A DNA stretch of 49,279 nt from JBOFMT01 sp051658525 (GCA_051658525.1 JBOFMT010000062.1:1-49279); one strand, 5' to 3'. Counted from the stretch's first letter, positions 39,555-48,133 are shown. Translations and numbers: made by a program. The notes: generated by a model from the letters alone, not told the origin.

Positions 39555-40844
39555 ATGCACGCATTTCAACTATGGATGGAAGAAAAATTCGTCCCAGTTG
39601 CGGCTAAAATCGGTTCAGAAAAGCACTTAGTTGCTGTTCGTGACGCATTCATTTCTGTAATGCCAATCACGATGGCTGGTTCTATCGCGACTTTATTAAA
39701 TGTTTTGGTAAGAGATTTACCGCCTTTATTCAACAATACATCAATTCCTGAGGCCTTCGGATGGTTGATCGGGATCAACGGAAACGTTTGGTGGGGGACC
39801 AATGCGGTATTCGCTTTGGTATTCGTATTCGCTTTGGGTTACCAATTATGTAAAGCTTATGACGTAAATCCATTATCTGGTGGATTGGTTGCCTTTGCTT
39901 CAATGGTAGCTGCAATTCCTCAAGCTGCTAGTGAAGCTGCTGGTTGGGGAACAATCGCTTGGGGATACACAAATGCAGAAAGTGTATTTACAGCATTATT
40001 CGTAGGTTTTGTTGCTACATTGATCTTCATTGCATTGATGAAAGCAAAATTAACAATCAAATTACCTGATTCAGTACCTCCTGCAGTAAGTAAAGCATTC
40101 GCTGCAATTATTCCAGGAACAGCTGCAATCTACACATTCGGAGCTTTGACTTATGTCCTAGCAACATTCTTTGAAACAAACTTAAAAGAATTGATCTTTA
40201 CAAACTTGCAAGCTCCATTTATGGCGTTGGCACAAGGGTTACCAGCAATCTTGATCATGACATTGTTCGTACAATTGTTCTGGTTCTTCGGATTGCACGG
40301 ATCTAACGTATTGGGTCCAGTAATCGATGGATTATACAAAACAGCATTATTAGACAACCAAGCATTATACCAAAACGGAACTGCTTGGCAAGATTTACCT
40401 CACTTGTGGACTCGTGGTTCATTCGATGCTTACGCATGGATGGGTGGTGCAGGATGTACACTAGCGCTAGTAATTGCAATCCTTTGGTTAGGGAAACGTG
40501 CTGACGAAAAAACAGTTGCACAATTATCTGCGCCAATGGGTGTCTTCAATATCAATGAGCCTGTAATGTACGGGGTACCAGTTGTATTGAGTCCTGTTTA
40601 CTTTATTCCATTCATCGTAATTTCACCAATTCTTGTAACAATCGGTTACTTGGCAACAGTTTCTGGATTAGTACCTCCAGTATTCTTGGAAATCCCTTGG
40701 GTAGTTCCACCAGTAATCTATGCATTCTTAGCAACAGGTGGTAACATCATGGCTGCTGGAGTTGCATTGTTCAACTTAGTATTAGCTGTTCTTATTTGGG
40801 GTGTATTCGTACGAATTGCCAACAAACAAGTAGAAGTAAAATAA
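39555..40844 (+). CDS. PTS lactose/cellobiose-family EIIC component
   Basis: 429 residues with about ten hydrophobic segments. The early RDAFISVMPITMAGSIATLLN and later FVQLFWFFGLHGSNVLGPV and MGVFNINEPVMYGVPVVLSP are the EIIC signatures (the last contains the conserved NEP motif for sugar binding). It is the membrane channel that imports and phosphorylates a disaccharide or related sugar. It follows EIIB after 3 nt. The gene is rich in optimal-looking codons, which suggests high expression. Confidence 0.93.
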   Translation: MHAFQLWMEEKFVPVAAKIGSEKHLVAVRDAFISVMPITMAGSIATLLNVLVRDLPPLFNNTSIPEAFGWLIGINGNVWWGTNAVFALVFVFALGYQLCKAYDVNPLSGGLVAFASMVAAIPQAASEAAGWGTIAWGYTNAESVFTALFVGFVATLIFIALMKAKLTIKLPDSVPPAVSKAFAAIIPGTAAIYTFGALTYVLATFFETNLKELIFTNLQAPFMALAQGLPAILIMTLFVQLFWFFGLHGSNVLGPVIDGLYKTALLDNQALYQNGTAWQDLPHLWTRGSFDAYAWMGGAGCTLALVIAILWLGKRADEKTVAQLSAPMGVFNINEPVMYGVPVVLSPVYFIPFIVISPILVTIGYLATVSGLVPPVFLEIPWVVPPVIYAFLATGGNIMAAGVALFNLVLAVLIWGVFVRIANKQVEVK

Positions 40845-40852
40845 CAATGAAC

Positions 40853-40885
40853 GACAAGAAGCAAAGGGACCCTTTGCTTCTCGTC
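40853..40885 (+). other. Long intercistronic hairpin between EIIC and EIIA
   Basis: GAAGCAAAGG...CCTTTGCTTC with outer GAC/GTC extension, no T run. It is followed by the AGGAGG of the EIIA gene. It probably stabilises the mRNA end or sets EIIA versus EIIC levels. Confidence 0.6.
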
Positions 40886-40907
40886 CATTTATAGGAGGTA
40901 TTTCCAC

Positions 40908-41219
40908 ATGGAAGGTTTAGAATTAACTTGTTTTCAAATTATCTCGGCAGTAGGAGCTGCACGTTCTTTGTTTATTGAAGCAATTCAATTGGCAAAAAAA
41001 GCAGATTTCGAAGGTGCACGTAAGCTCATTAGCGAAGGGGAAGAAATGTTTACCCAAGGGCACCACGCACATATGGAACTTGTTACAAAAGAAGCACGTC
41101 AAGAAGAAGTAAAAATTAGCTTGTTATTATTACATGCGGAAGATCAATTGATGAGTGCGGAAGGATTTAAAATTATTGCCAACGAATTTATTGATGTTTA
41201 CGAAACGTTAGGAGCTTAA
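40908..41219 (+). CDS. PTS lactose/cellobiose-family EIIA component
   Basis: 103 residues, all helical. The phosphorylated His is His76 in LLLLHAEDQLMSAE, with the usual Asp three residues on. The early part, IISAVGAARSLFIEAIQLAKK, and the GHHAHMELVTKEA stretch fit the family. It transfers phosphate from HPr to EIIB. The ribosome binding site is AGGAGG. It is separated from EIIC by a stable hairpin. Confidence 0.92.
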   Translation: MEGLELTCFQIISAVGAARSLFIEAIQLAKKADFEGARKLISEGEEMFTQGHHAHMELVTKEARQEEVKISLLLLHAEDQLMSAEGFKIIANEFIDVYETLGA

Positions 41220-41223
41220 GGTT

Positions 41224-41451
41224 ATGATATTAGTCGATTGCCCAGCAAAAAAAGATTATGTTATCGAAACTTTAGAAGCGATTAGCGAACCATGTACGTT
41301 CAAACTTCTTGGTCAAAAAGGGATTACCTTACAATTTGCTTGTAGTATCGATGATCCTTCTAGTGTAGATGTTGCGAAAAAAGCAATCAAGTCTACAAAC
41401 TTAGGAAGTGTATTATATGTACAAGTGAGGTATGCGAAAAATGAAGGATAA
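41224..41451 (+). CDS. Small protein of a PTS operon, unknown function
   Basis: 75 residues with ATG at 41224. A compact alpha/beta pattern: MILVDCPAKKDYVIETLEAI, FKLLGQKGITLQFACSID, then DVAKKAIKSTNLGSVLYVQV. Its last codons overlap the next small gene by 11 bp. The position in the operon suggests it supports sugar uptake or metabolism. No family is known to me. Confidence 0.65.
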   Translation: MILVDCPAKKDYVIETLEAISEPCTFKLLGQKGITLQFACSIDDPSSVDVAKKAIKSTNLGSVLYVQVRYAKNEG

Positions 41452-41605
41452 GTCTTGGTTGACAGCACTCATGTGCTTTGGTATGTTTATGATAATGGGT
41501 GCACCATTAATGGGATCCTATCCACTGATGATTTTGAGTGGATTATTCTTTATCGTTTTATCCTTTATATTAATGCGTCGCACAGATAAGAGGAACCAAT
41601 CATGA
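41441..41605 (+). CDS. 54-residue membrane protein, easily missed
   Basis: A short frame (MKDKSWLTALMCFGMFMIMG, then APLMGSYPLMILSGLFFIVLSFILMRRTDKRNQS). It has two hydrophobic segments and a basic tail, so it is probably a two-helix membrane protein. The ribosome binding site is GTGAGG about 10 nt upstream. It overlaps the previous gene by 11 bp and shares ATGA with the DUF3284 gene. Such tight packing on both sides supports a real gene. An alternative start at 41432 has worse spacing. Confidence 0.65.
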   Translation: MKDKSWLTALMCFGMFMIMGAPLMGSYPLMILSGLFFIVLSFILMRRTDKRNQS

Positions 41606-42048
41606 AAATAGAAGTACAACTTAGCGTTAACGCACCAGCTTTGTATCAACTATTGATTCAAAGTGCAAAACACGATATTAAAACGATTCATCCCGAAGTG
41701 GAAGACGAAGCGATTCAAGTAGGTTATACTTACGAAAAATCAATGCGCACAAGACTTGGTATGGACTCAGCAACACGTCTTAGTCTTTCTTCCCTTGATG
41801 AAAACAAACGCTATGCGTATGTAGTTGCAAGTGGAAAAGGGAGTTATGAAGTGAGTTATACGTTAGATTCAAATGCCGATGGTGTTTTGGTAACGTATGA
41901 GGAAAGTTTTGATAGCGATGCGAAAATGCAAAGTTGGAACTATAAACTAATGTCAGCATTGTACAAACGTAAAAGTAAAAAACGTATGACAGCAATGCTT
42001 AGACAAATGGAAGCATTTATTTTAGAAGGAGGTAATCTACATGCCTAG
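41602..42048 (+). CDS. DUF3284 family protein
   Basis: 148 residues with the START/SRPBCC-like layout of DUF3284: MKIEVQLSVNAPALYQLLIQS, YTYEKSMRTRLGMDSATRLS, YAYVVASGKGSYEVSYTL, VLVTYEESFDSDAKMQSWNY and a helical end. DUF3284 genes are commonly found in lactose/cellobiose-type PTS operons, as here. It may bind a small ligand. It overlaps the next gene by 8 bp. Confidence 0.85.
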   Translation: MKIEVQLSVNAPALYQLLIQSAKHDIKTIHPEVEDEAIQVGYTYEKSMRTRLGMDSATRLSLSSLDENKRYAYVVASGKGSYEVSYTLDSNADGVLVTYEESFDSDAKMQSWNYKLMSALYKRKSKKRMTAMLRQMEAFILEGGNLHA

Positions 42049-43126
42049 ATTAGGAATTTCAATTTACCCAGAACATGCCCGTAAAGAAGATACGATGGCA
42101 TATGTAAAACAAGCAGCGGACTTAGGGTTTAAACGCATCTTTACTTGCTTGTTATCTGCAGAAGGGAATGTAGATGAAATCGTAGCGATGTTCGCAGATA
42201 TCAATGCGTATGCGCAATCCTTAGGAATGGAAGTTATTATCGATGTTGCACCAGCAATCTTTGATAAATTCAATATTACCTATGAAGATTTATCGTTCTT
42301 TGCAAGACTAAACGTAACGGGGATCCGTTTAGATGAAGGTTTTGATGGACAAAAAGAAGCAATGATGACATTCAATCCACACGGATTAAAAATTGAATTC
42401 AATGCATCACAATATACAAAATATATTGATAATATTATTAGTTATAAACCAAATATGGACAATATGATTACGTGTCATAACTTCTATCCACAAAAATATA
42501 CAGGATTGGGTTATGAGTTGTTTATGAAGTGTAATGAGGCAATCAAAGCCAAACAAATGCGTACAGCTGCATTCATTACCTCACAAGAAGAGAATACGTT
42601 TGGGCCTTGGCCGGTAAACGAAGGATTGTGTACGCTTGAAATGCACCGTTTCTTACCAATTGATTTACAAGCTCGTCACTTGTTTGCAACGCAAAAAATT
42701 GATGATGTGTTAATTGGAAATGCATTTGCTAGTAAAGCAGAACTAGAAGCGATTGCGAAAGTAGATCCTGCAAAATTAACATTTAAAATTACGATGGAAC
42801 CGAATGTATCAGATGTGGAAAAAGAAATTATCTTTAACTTCGCACATCACGTACGCGGGGATATGAGTGAATATATGGCACGTTCGACGTTCCCACGCAT
42901 TACTTATGCAGCAGCAGATATTCCTGCTGGGAACACACGTGATTTAAAACGTGGAGATATCGTTGTATTAAACAATGAATATGGACGTTATAAAGGGGAA
43001 TTGCATATCATTATGAAAGATATGCCAAACGATGGGAATAAAAATGTTGTTGGGGTATTATCACAACAAGAACAAATTTTAATGGAATTTATTGAACCAT
43101 TCCGCCCATTTGCAATTATTCAATAA
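42041..43126 (+). CDS. MupG-like (DUF871) TIM-barrel protein, putative 6-phospho-glycosidase
   Basis: 361 residues. Begins MPRLGISIYPEHARKEDTMAYVKQAADLGFKRIFTCLL, the DUF871 start. Then come IRLDEGFDG, IEFNASQYTKYIDNIIS, CHNFYPQKYTGLGY and FGPWPVNEGLCTLEMHR, and a C-terminal cyclophilin-like domain (HHVRGDMSEYM... FAIIQ). The S. aureus member MupG is a 6-phospho-N-acetylmuramidase acting on PTS-imported MurNAc-GlcNAc. The PTS here may therefore import an amino-sugar or cell-wall disaccharide, by inference. ATG follows GGAGG. Confidence 0.85.
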   Translation: MPRLGISIYPEHARKEDTMAYVKQAADLGFKRIFTCLLSAEGNVDEIVAMFADINAYAQSLGMEVIIDVAPAIFDKFNITYEDLSFFARLNVTGIRLDEGFDGQKEAMMTFNPHGLKIEFNASQYTKYIDNIISYKPNMDNMITCHNFYPQKYTGLGYELFMKCNEAIKAKQMRTAAFITSQEENTFGPWPVNEGLCTLEMHRFLPIDLQARHLFATQKIDDVLIGNAFASKAELEAIAKVDPAKLTFKITMEPNVSDVEKEIIFNFAHHVRGDMSEYMARSTFPRITYAAADIPAGNTRDLKRGDIVVLNNEYGRYKGELHIIMKDMPNDGNKNVVGVLSQQEQILMEFIEPFRPFAIIQ

Positions 43127-43147
43127 CAAAAGATAGGGGGGAAAGTA

Positions 43148-43819
43148 ATGGCACTACCAGTGTATAAAAAATTAATCGACAGTATCAAACACGATACGGC
43201 CAATATGGAACCCAATACGCCTATTTCTAGTGAACGAGAGCTAGCGGAACACTATGATGTGAGTCGCATGACTGCTCGTAAAGCAGTAGATGAACTCGTA
43301 AAGAGTGGAATTTTATATCGTGAAAAAAATCGTGGTACCTTTGTTGCGGAACATTCGCTTCACAAAGAATTTGATCACAATTGGATTTACAATGCCATTG
43401 CTACCACTTCGAGTTATAAAGTTTTATACTTTGATGTAAAGCAAGCAAACGAAGAAATATCAAAACTATTACACATCCCCATTGATGACGCCTATTTACG
43501 TTTGGTGAAACTCAATATGGATATGGATAAGTCGCTTTCCCTCGATGAACTATATGTGGATCGTCGTATTGCTAAGTCACAAGCGCTCGATCAACTCGAA
43601 GGCTTACTTGATATCAATAACAAAAGTGAAGACATGGTCGTAAAACAAAAGTTTTATCCGGTTATTGTACCTGTAAAATATGCTGCCTTGTTAAAGGTTC
43701 GTATTGGAAGCTGTGTACAACTTGTCGAGAGTGAACTTAGAACGAAAAATGGTTTGCTTTGTTGTGTCATTCGAAGCTTTATCAATCAAAATCATGTTTC
43801 AATTGAAGTAACACTATAA
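43148..43819 (+). CDS. GntR-family regulator, HutC/UTRA subfamily
   Basis: 223 residues. Residues 1-70 are the GntR winged helix (YKKLIDSIKHDTANMEPNTP, ISSERELAEHYDVSRMTARK, AVDELVKSGILYREKNRGTFV). The remainder is a UTRA effector domain (LLHIPIDDAYLRLVKLNMDM, SLDELYVDRRIA, VVKQKFYPVIVPVKYAALLK). UTRA regulators respond to sugar phosphates. It is last in the PTS operon and is the best candidate to bind the TGGTATATACCA operators in the promoter. The ribosome binding site is GGGGGGAAAG. Confidence 0.9.
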   Translation: MALPVYKKLIDSIKHDTANMEPNTPISSERELAEHYDVSRMTARKAVDELVKSGILYREKNRGTFVAEHSLHKEFDHNWIYNAIATTSSYKVLYFDVKQANEEISKLLHIPIDDAYLRLVKLNMDMDKSLSLDELYVDRRIAKSQALDQLEGLLDINNKSEDMVVKQKFYPVIVPVKYAALLKVRIGSCVQLVESELRTKNGLLCCVIRSFINQNHVSIEVTL

Positions 43820-43849
43820 GGAAGAGACTTGCGCTCTTTCTTTTTTTTC
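43820..43849 (+). terminator. Terminator of the PTS operon
   Basis: GGAAGAG-acttgcg-CTCTTTC stem (with one wobble) and eight T. Confidence 0.7.
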
Positions 43850-43879
43850 GGTATGCTTTAGAAAAAGCGGGGTGATTGG

Positions 43880-44377
43880 ATGCGTTTTATTGTGATAGGA
43901 CTGGTAAGTGAGGATGTTAGCAACTACGTTACCACCTGGAAAACAAAACTCAAAGACCAATATGGACTAATGAGTTCAAAGCTACCTCCACACATTACCC
44001 TTTTGCCTATTTGTGAGGATGAACAGGTTTGGAATCAGCTGATTGCCTCTTTACACCAACCACTGTTCCACAAAGCTATGGTTAACGTAAGTGGGCTTAG
44101 TGCCTTTGAACAAAGGGTTATCTATTTATCCATCACAACCAATCCCTCCTTCCAACAACAATATTATGCTTGGTTAGCAAAGCTTGGTGTCAAACAAGCG
44201 CAGACATTACATATTACCATTGCCCATCGGAAACTCGAACCACATTTTCAAACTGTTTGGCAACAACTTTCCCAAACGCCTTGTACGACAAATGTATTTG
44301 CGATGAGGGATGTTTGTGTCTATGTGTGGCAAGCAGAGCAGTGGCAATTATATGGAACCTATCCACAAGGAGGATAA
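43880..44377 (+). CDS. 2'-5' RNA ligase (LigT/2H phosphoesterase)-like protein
   Basis: 165 residues. It has the two HxT/S motifs of the 2H superfamily: PPHITLLPI at about residue 36 and LHITIAHRKL at about residue 113. Both His residues are present, so it may be active as a cyclic phosphodiesterase or RNA ligase. The ribosome binding site is GGGGTGAT. It lies 6 nt upstream of the Gfo/Idh gene and likely shares its transcript. Confidence 0.8.
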   Translation: MRFIVIGLVSEDVSNYVTTWKTKLKDQYGLMSSKLPPHITLLPICEDEQVWNQLIASLHQPLFHKAMVNVSGLSAFEQRVIYLSITTNPSFQQQYYAWLAKLGVKQAQTLHITIAHRKLEPHFQTVWQQLSQTPCTTNVFAMRDVCVYVWQAEQWQLYGTYPQGG

Positions 44378-44383
44378 GCAAAG

Positions 44384-45316
44384 ATGAAACAGAATATCGT
44401 AATTGTAGGAATCGGACGTATTGCAGCACGCGTTGCAAAAGGGATCGAAGCAAGTCGTGATGGTAGATTGTATGGTGTGGTAAGTCGCAATATTATTTCC
44501 GCTTTTGATTTTGTTAGTCAAAAAGAGGGCGTTGAGGTATTTGCGAATTATGAGGCTGCACTTGCAGATGAACACGTAGATGTAGTGTATCTTTGTGTCC
44601 CCAATGCCCAGCATTTCCCCTATATCATCCAAGCATTAAAAGCGAACAAACACGTGTTATGTGAAAAACCGATGTTACTCAATCAAAAACAACTCCAACA
44701 ATGTTTTGCCCTAGCGAAAAAACAAAGTGTGTTTTTAATGGAGTGTCATAAGGGGCTATGTTTACCGCTCATCGATGAAATAGAGCAGATCCTAGCACAA
44801 GGAGGAATTGGTGAGCTAAGCCATATCGAAGCAAGTTATGGTGCGAGATTGTTAGAACCTAACACGCACTGGTTATGGGATGCACAATCAGGAGGGTGCC
44901 ATTTCGATTTGGGTGTCTATGCGGTAGCCTTTGCGCACTATCTTACGAAAAGTAAACCCGAGCAAAATCGTATCCAATACAAACAAAACCCGCAAGGTTG
45001 TGTGGTTGGTTATCAAGTTATGGTGCGTTATGAGAATGGTATCACTGCGCATCTTGCCAGTAGTTTTGAAAGTCAACGAGACAATAGAGCCGTGCTGTAT
45101 GGGAGTCAAGGGCGTATTGAAATCGATCGGTTTTGGAAACATACGCAGGCTAGATGGTACCAAGGAGAAGTGTTGCAACTCGTTGAGGTGAGTCAAGCCA
45201 ATGATTTTACCCCAGAAATTGATCATGCCCTAGACTGTATTGCAGCCGGGCTAATAGAGAGTCCGCGTATTTCCCAGGAAATGTCGCGAGAGATCTTAAA
45301 AACAATCAAAGGATGA
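44384..45316 (+). CDS. Gfo/Idh/MocA-family oxidoreductase (third)
   Basis: 310 residues. The N-terminal Rossmann motif is NIVIVGIGRIAARVAKGIEA, followed by VYLCVPNAQHFPYI, HVLCEKPMLLN and SGGCHFDLGVYAVAFAHYL, in which the Asp and Gly of the catalytic block are present but the usual His of GxxxDxGxH is replaced (DLGVYAVA). It is similar to dihydrodiol-dehydrogenase-like members. The ribosome binding site is GGAGG. Substrate unknown. It is separate from the uronate operon. Confidence 0.85.
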   Translation: MKQNIVIVGIGRIAARVAKGIEASRDGRLYGVVSRNIISAFDFVSQKEGVEVFANYEAALADEHVDVVYLCVPNAQHFPYIIQALKANKHVLCEKPMLLNQKQLQQCFALAKKQSVFLMECHKGLCLPLIDEIEQILAQGGIGELSHIEASYGARLLEPNTHWLWDAQSGGCHFDLGVYAVAFAHYLTKSKPEQNRIQYKQNPQGCVVGYQVMVRYENGITAHLASSFESQRDNRAVLYGSQGRIEIDRFWKHTQARWYQGEVLQLVEVSQANDFTPEIDHALDCIAAGLIESPRISQEMSREILKTIKG

Positions 45317-45334
45317 AGCGATTCATCTTTTTTT
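45312..45334 (+). terminator. Terminator after the Gfo/Idh gene
   Basis: GATGAA-gcga-TTCATC with seven T. It begins within the stop-codon region. Confidence 0.75.
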
Positions 45335-45345
45335 ATGCAAACATC

Positions 45346-45374
45346 TTGACAATGCAAGTTGATAAGGGTAAACT
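45346..45374 (+). promoter_or_regulatory. Promoter of the copper operon
   Basis: Perfect TTGACA (45346-45351), 17 bp, TAAACT (45369-45374). Confidence 0.75.
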
Positions 45375-45387
45375 GAACCTAGTTGAT

Positions 45388-45404
45388 ACCCCCACCCAGG
45401 GGGT
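45388..45404. promoter_or_regulatory. CsoR-type operator
   Basis: ACCCCC-accca-GGGGGT is a G/C-tract palindrome typical of CsoR sites. It lies directly downstream of the promoter and before the csoR ribosome binding site. Confidence 0.75.
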
Positions 45405-45416
45405 GAGGAGGATGAC

Positions 45417-45683
45417 ATGAATCAAGAAAAAATAGAAGCGATGAAAAGCTTGAAAATAGCACGTGGGCAAATTGAAGCAACGATGAAGATGTTGGAGGAT
45501 GGACGTTATTGCGTCGATGTAAGCAATCAAATTGTTGCAACGCAAAGTTTGTTGAAAAAAGCAAATTTACTCGTGTTAAAGCAACATATTAACCATTGCG
45601 TGAAAGAGGCATTTGAAGAAGGCAATGCGGAAGTAAAAGTCGATGAGATTATGGTATTGCTTGCCAAAGCAATGAACAAATAG
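45417..45683 (+). CDS. csoR: Copper-sensing repressor CsoR
   Basis: 88 residues, all helical. The copper ligands Cys32, His57 and Cys61 are present with the spacings (25 and 4) of M. tuberculosis CsoR (Cys36, His61, Cys65), seen in RYCVDVS and KQHINHC. It should leave its operator upon binding Cu(I). The ribosome binding site is GAGGAGG. It precedes copA by 8 nt. Confidence 0.93.
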   Translation: MNQEKIEAMKSLKIARGQIEATMKMLEDGRYCVDVSNQIVATQSLLKKANLLVLKQHINHCVKEAFEEGNAEVKVDEIMVLLAKAMNK

Positions 45684-45691
45684 GAGAGCAT

Positions 45692-48133
45692 ATGAAAACA
45701 AAAACATATCAAGTGGAAGGAATGACGTGTACAGCCTGTGCTGCAGCTGTAGAGCGTACGAGTAAAAAAATTCCTGGTGTAGTAAGTGCAAATGTAAACT
45801 ATGCGAGTGAAAAACTAAATGTGGAAGTAGAAACTGAGTTTGATGAGGTGGTATTGCTGGAAAAAATCAAAGCAGCAGGTTATGACCTAACTTCAACATC
45901 ACGTAAATTACAATGGAATATTGGTGGTATGACATGTTCTAGCTGTAGTGCTGCGATTGAGCGAGGACTGCGTAAGTTAGAAGGTGTGGAAGCCGTGAGT
46001 GTAAACCAAGCTATGGAACGAGCGAGCATTACTTATGATCCAGCTGTCATTCGTCCTCATGAGATCAAGAAAAAAATCGAGGCTTTGGGCTATGAGGTGG
46101 AAGTAGCAAAACAGACACAAGATGACCACCAAACAAAGTCCCAACAACATATGGATGCCTTGTGGAAACGCTTTGTATTATCCGCTATTGCTACCGTACC
46201 CCTTTTGTATATTGCTATGGGACATATGGTAGGCTTGCCGTTACCTAGCTTTTTACATCCAAGTGAACAACCGTTGTTGTTTGCACTTACCCAACTTGTC
46301 TTAACGATTCCCGTGATGGTTTTGGGAGCTAAGTTTTACCAAGTAGGAATCAAAACGTTAGTGAAAAAGAGTCCAAATATGGATAGCTTAATTGCAATTG
46401 GTACGGGGGCTGCCTTTCTGTACGGTTTATATGCAACCATAATGATAGCTATGGGGGAAGTACATTATGTGCATAACCTCTACTTTGAATCGGCTGCGGT
46501 GATCTTAACGCTCATTACGTTAGGAAAATATATGGAAGCACGAAGCAAAGGAAAAACGAGTGAAGCGATTAAGAAATTAATGGGCTTAGCTCCAAAAACA
46601 GCACGTATTGTCAAAGGGGATGAGGTATTAGAAATCGATTTGGATGATGTGGAAGTGGATGATATTATCCTTGTTAAACCAGGAGAAAAAATGCCGGTAG
46701 ATGGTATTGTTATCGATGGGTATACCAGTGTCGATGAATCGATGTTAACGGGAGAAAGTATTCCTGTTGAAAAAAGTATTGGAGCCAATATCATTGGTGC
46801 AAGTATCAACAAGCAAGGAAGTATTCAGTATCGTGCAACCAAAGTTGGGAAAGATACAACCTTAGCTCAAATTATACGTTTAGTGGAAGATGCACAAGGA
46901 AGTAAGGCGCCCATTGCGAAGTTAGCGGATGTAATTTCCGGTTATTTTGTACCCATCGTAATGTTGATTGCCTTGATTTCTGGTGTAGCTTGGTATCTAA
47001 GTGGAGAAAGTACGATCTTTGCGCTTACGATCTTTATTTCGGTTTTGGTGATTGCTTGTCCTTGTGCTTTGGGTCTAGCTACACCAACAGCCATTATGGT
47101 AGGGACAGGAAAAGGAGCCGAATACGGTATCCTAATTAAAAGTGGGGAAGCATTAGAAAGTGCTCATAAAATCCAAACGGTTGTGTTGGATAAAACGGGT
47201 ACTATCACCCAAGGAAAGCCAAGTGTTACCGATATTTTAGTTTGGGAAAACTGGAAAGAAGACGACTTATTGCAATGGGCTGCAAGTGGAGAAACACGCA
47301 GTGAGCATCCCCTAGGGGCAGCGATTGTGGAAGCAGCAACCCGACAAAATTTGGCAATTCTAAACGTGGAACGTTTTGAAGCTGTGGTTGGACAAGGTAT
47401 TGTTGCTACACTAGAAGGTCGTGTGATGTTAGTTGGAAATCAAAAAATGATGCAGGCAAACAACATTGATCTTACAATGGCACTCACTGCATCCGATGCT
47501 TTGGCAAGCCAAGGGAAAACACCAATGTATGTTGTTGTTGATGCTGTTTTGGTTGGTGTCATCGCGGTTGCGGATACGGTAAAACCTAGCAGTGCTGCAG
47601 CAATTGCTAGATTGCACGCATTGGGGATTGAAGTTGCTATGATTACAGGAGATAATAAGTATACAGCACAAGCGATTGCCAAAGAAGTTGGTATTGATCG
47701 CATCTTGGCTGAAGTGTTACCACAAGACAAGGCAAACGAAGTGAAAAAACTGCAAGACGAAGGTCGCTTTGTTGCCATGGTTGGGGATGGAATCAACGAT
47801 GCTCCTGCTTTGGCACAAGCCAATGTTGGGATGGCGATTGGTTCTGGAACGGATATTGCCATGGAAAGTGCGGATATTGTCTTAATGAAGAGTGATTTAC
47901 AAGATGTTGCGACTGCAATTGATTTATCGAAACGTACGATTCGCAATATCAAGCAAAACCTATTCTGGGCATTTGCCTATAATGTGCTTGGGATTCCCGT
48001 TGCGATGGGAGTATTACACTTGTTTGGTGGACCGTTATTAGATCCAATGATTGCGGGTGCAGCTATGAGTTTTTCAAGTGTTAGCGTGTTACTCAATGCC
48101 CTACGCTTAAAGGGATATCGTCCCCATAAATAA
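45692..48133 (+). CDS. copA: Copper-translocating P-type ATPase CopA
   Basis: 813 residues. Two N-terminal heavy-metal domains carry GMTCTAC (Cys13, Cys16) and GMTCSSC (Cys82, Cys85). The core shows the CPC metal path (VIACPCALGLATPTAIMVG), the phosphorylated Asp in VVLDKTGTITQG, SEHPLGAAIV with the HP motif, GDGINDAPAL and the actuator TGES. Eight membrane segments are expected. The end shows NALRLKG, typical of copper ATPases. It exports Cu(I) and lies between csoR and copZ-like. Confidence 0.95.
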   Translation: MKTKTYQVEGMTCTACAAAVERTSKKIPGVVSANVNYASEKLNVEVETEFDEVVLLEKIKAAGYDLTSTSRKLQWNIGGMTCSSCSAAIERGLRKLEGVEAVSVNQAMERASITYDPAVIRPHEIKKKIEALGYEVEVAKQTQDDHQTKSQQHMDALWKRFVLSAIATVPLLYIAMGHMVGLPLPSFLHPSEQPLLFALTQLVLTIPVMVLGAKFYQVGIKTLVKKSPNMDSLIAIGTGAAFLYGLYATIMIAMGEVHYVHNLYFESAAVILTLITLGKYMEARSKGKTSEAIKKLMGLAPKTARIVKGDEVLEIDLDDVEVDDIILVKPGEKMPVDGIVIDGYTSVDESMLTGESIPVEKSIGANIIGASINKQGSIQYRATKVGKDTTLAQIIRLVEDAQGSKAPIAKLADVISGYFVPIVMLIALISGVAWYLSGESTIFALTIFISVLVIACPCALGLATPTAIMVGTGKGAEYGILIKSGEALESAHKIQTVVLDKTGTITQGKPSVTDILVWENWKEDDLLQWAASGETRSEHPLGAAIVEAATRQNLAILNVERFEAVVGQGIVATLEGRVMLVGNQKMMQANNIDLTMALTASDALASQGKTPMYVVVDAVLVGVIAVADTVKPSSAAAIARLHALGIEVAMITGDNKYTAQAIAKEVGIDRILAEVLPQDKANEVKKLQDEGRFVAMVGDGINDAPALAQANVGMAIGSGTDIAMESADIVLMKSDLQDVATAIDLSKRTIRNIKQNLFWAFAYNVLGIPVAMGVLHLFGGPLLDPMIAGAAMSFSSVSVLLNALRLKGYRPHK

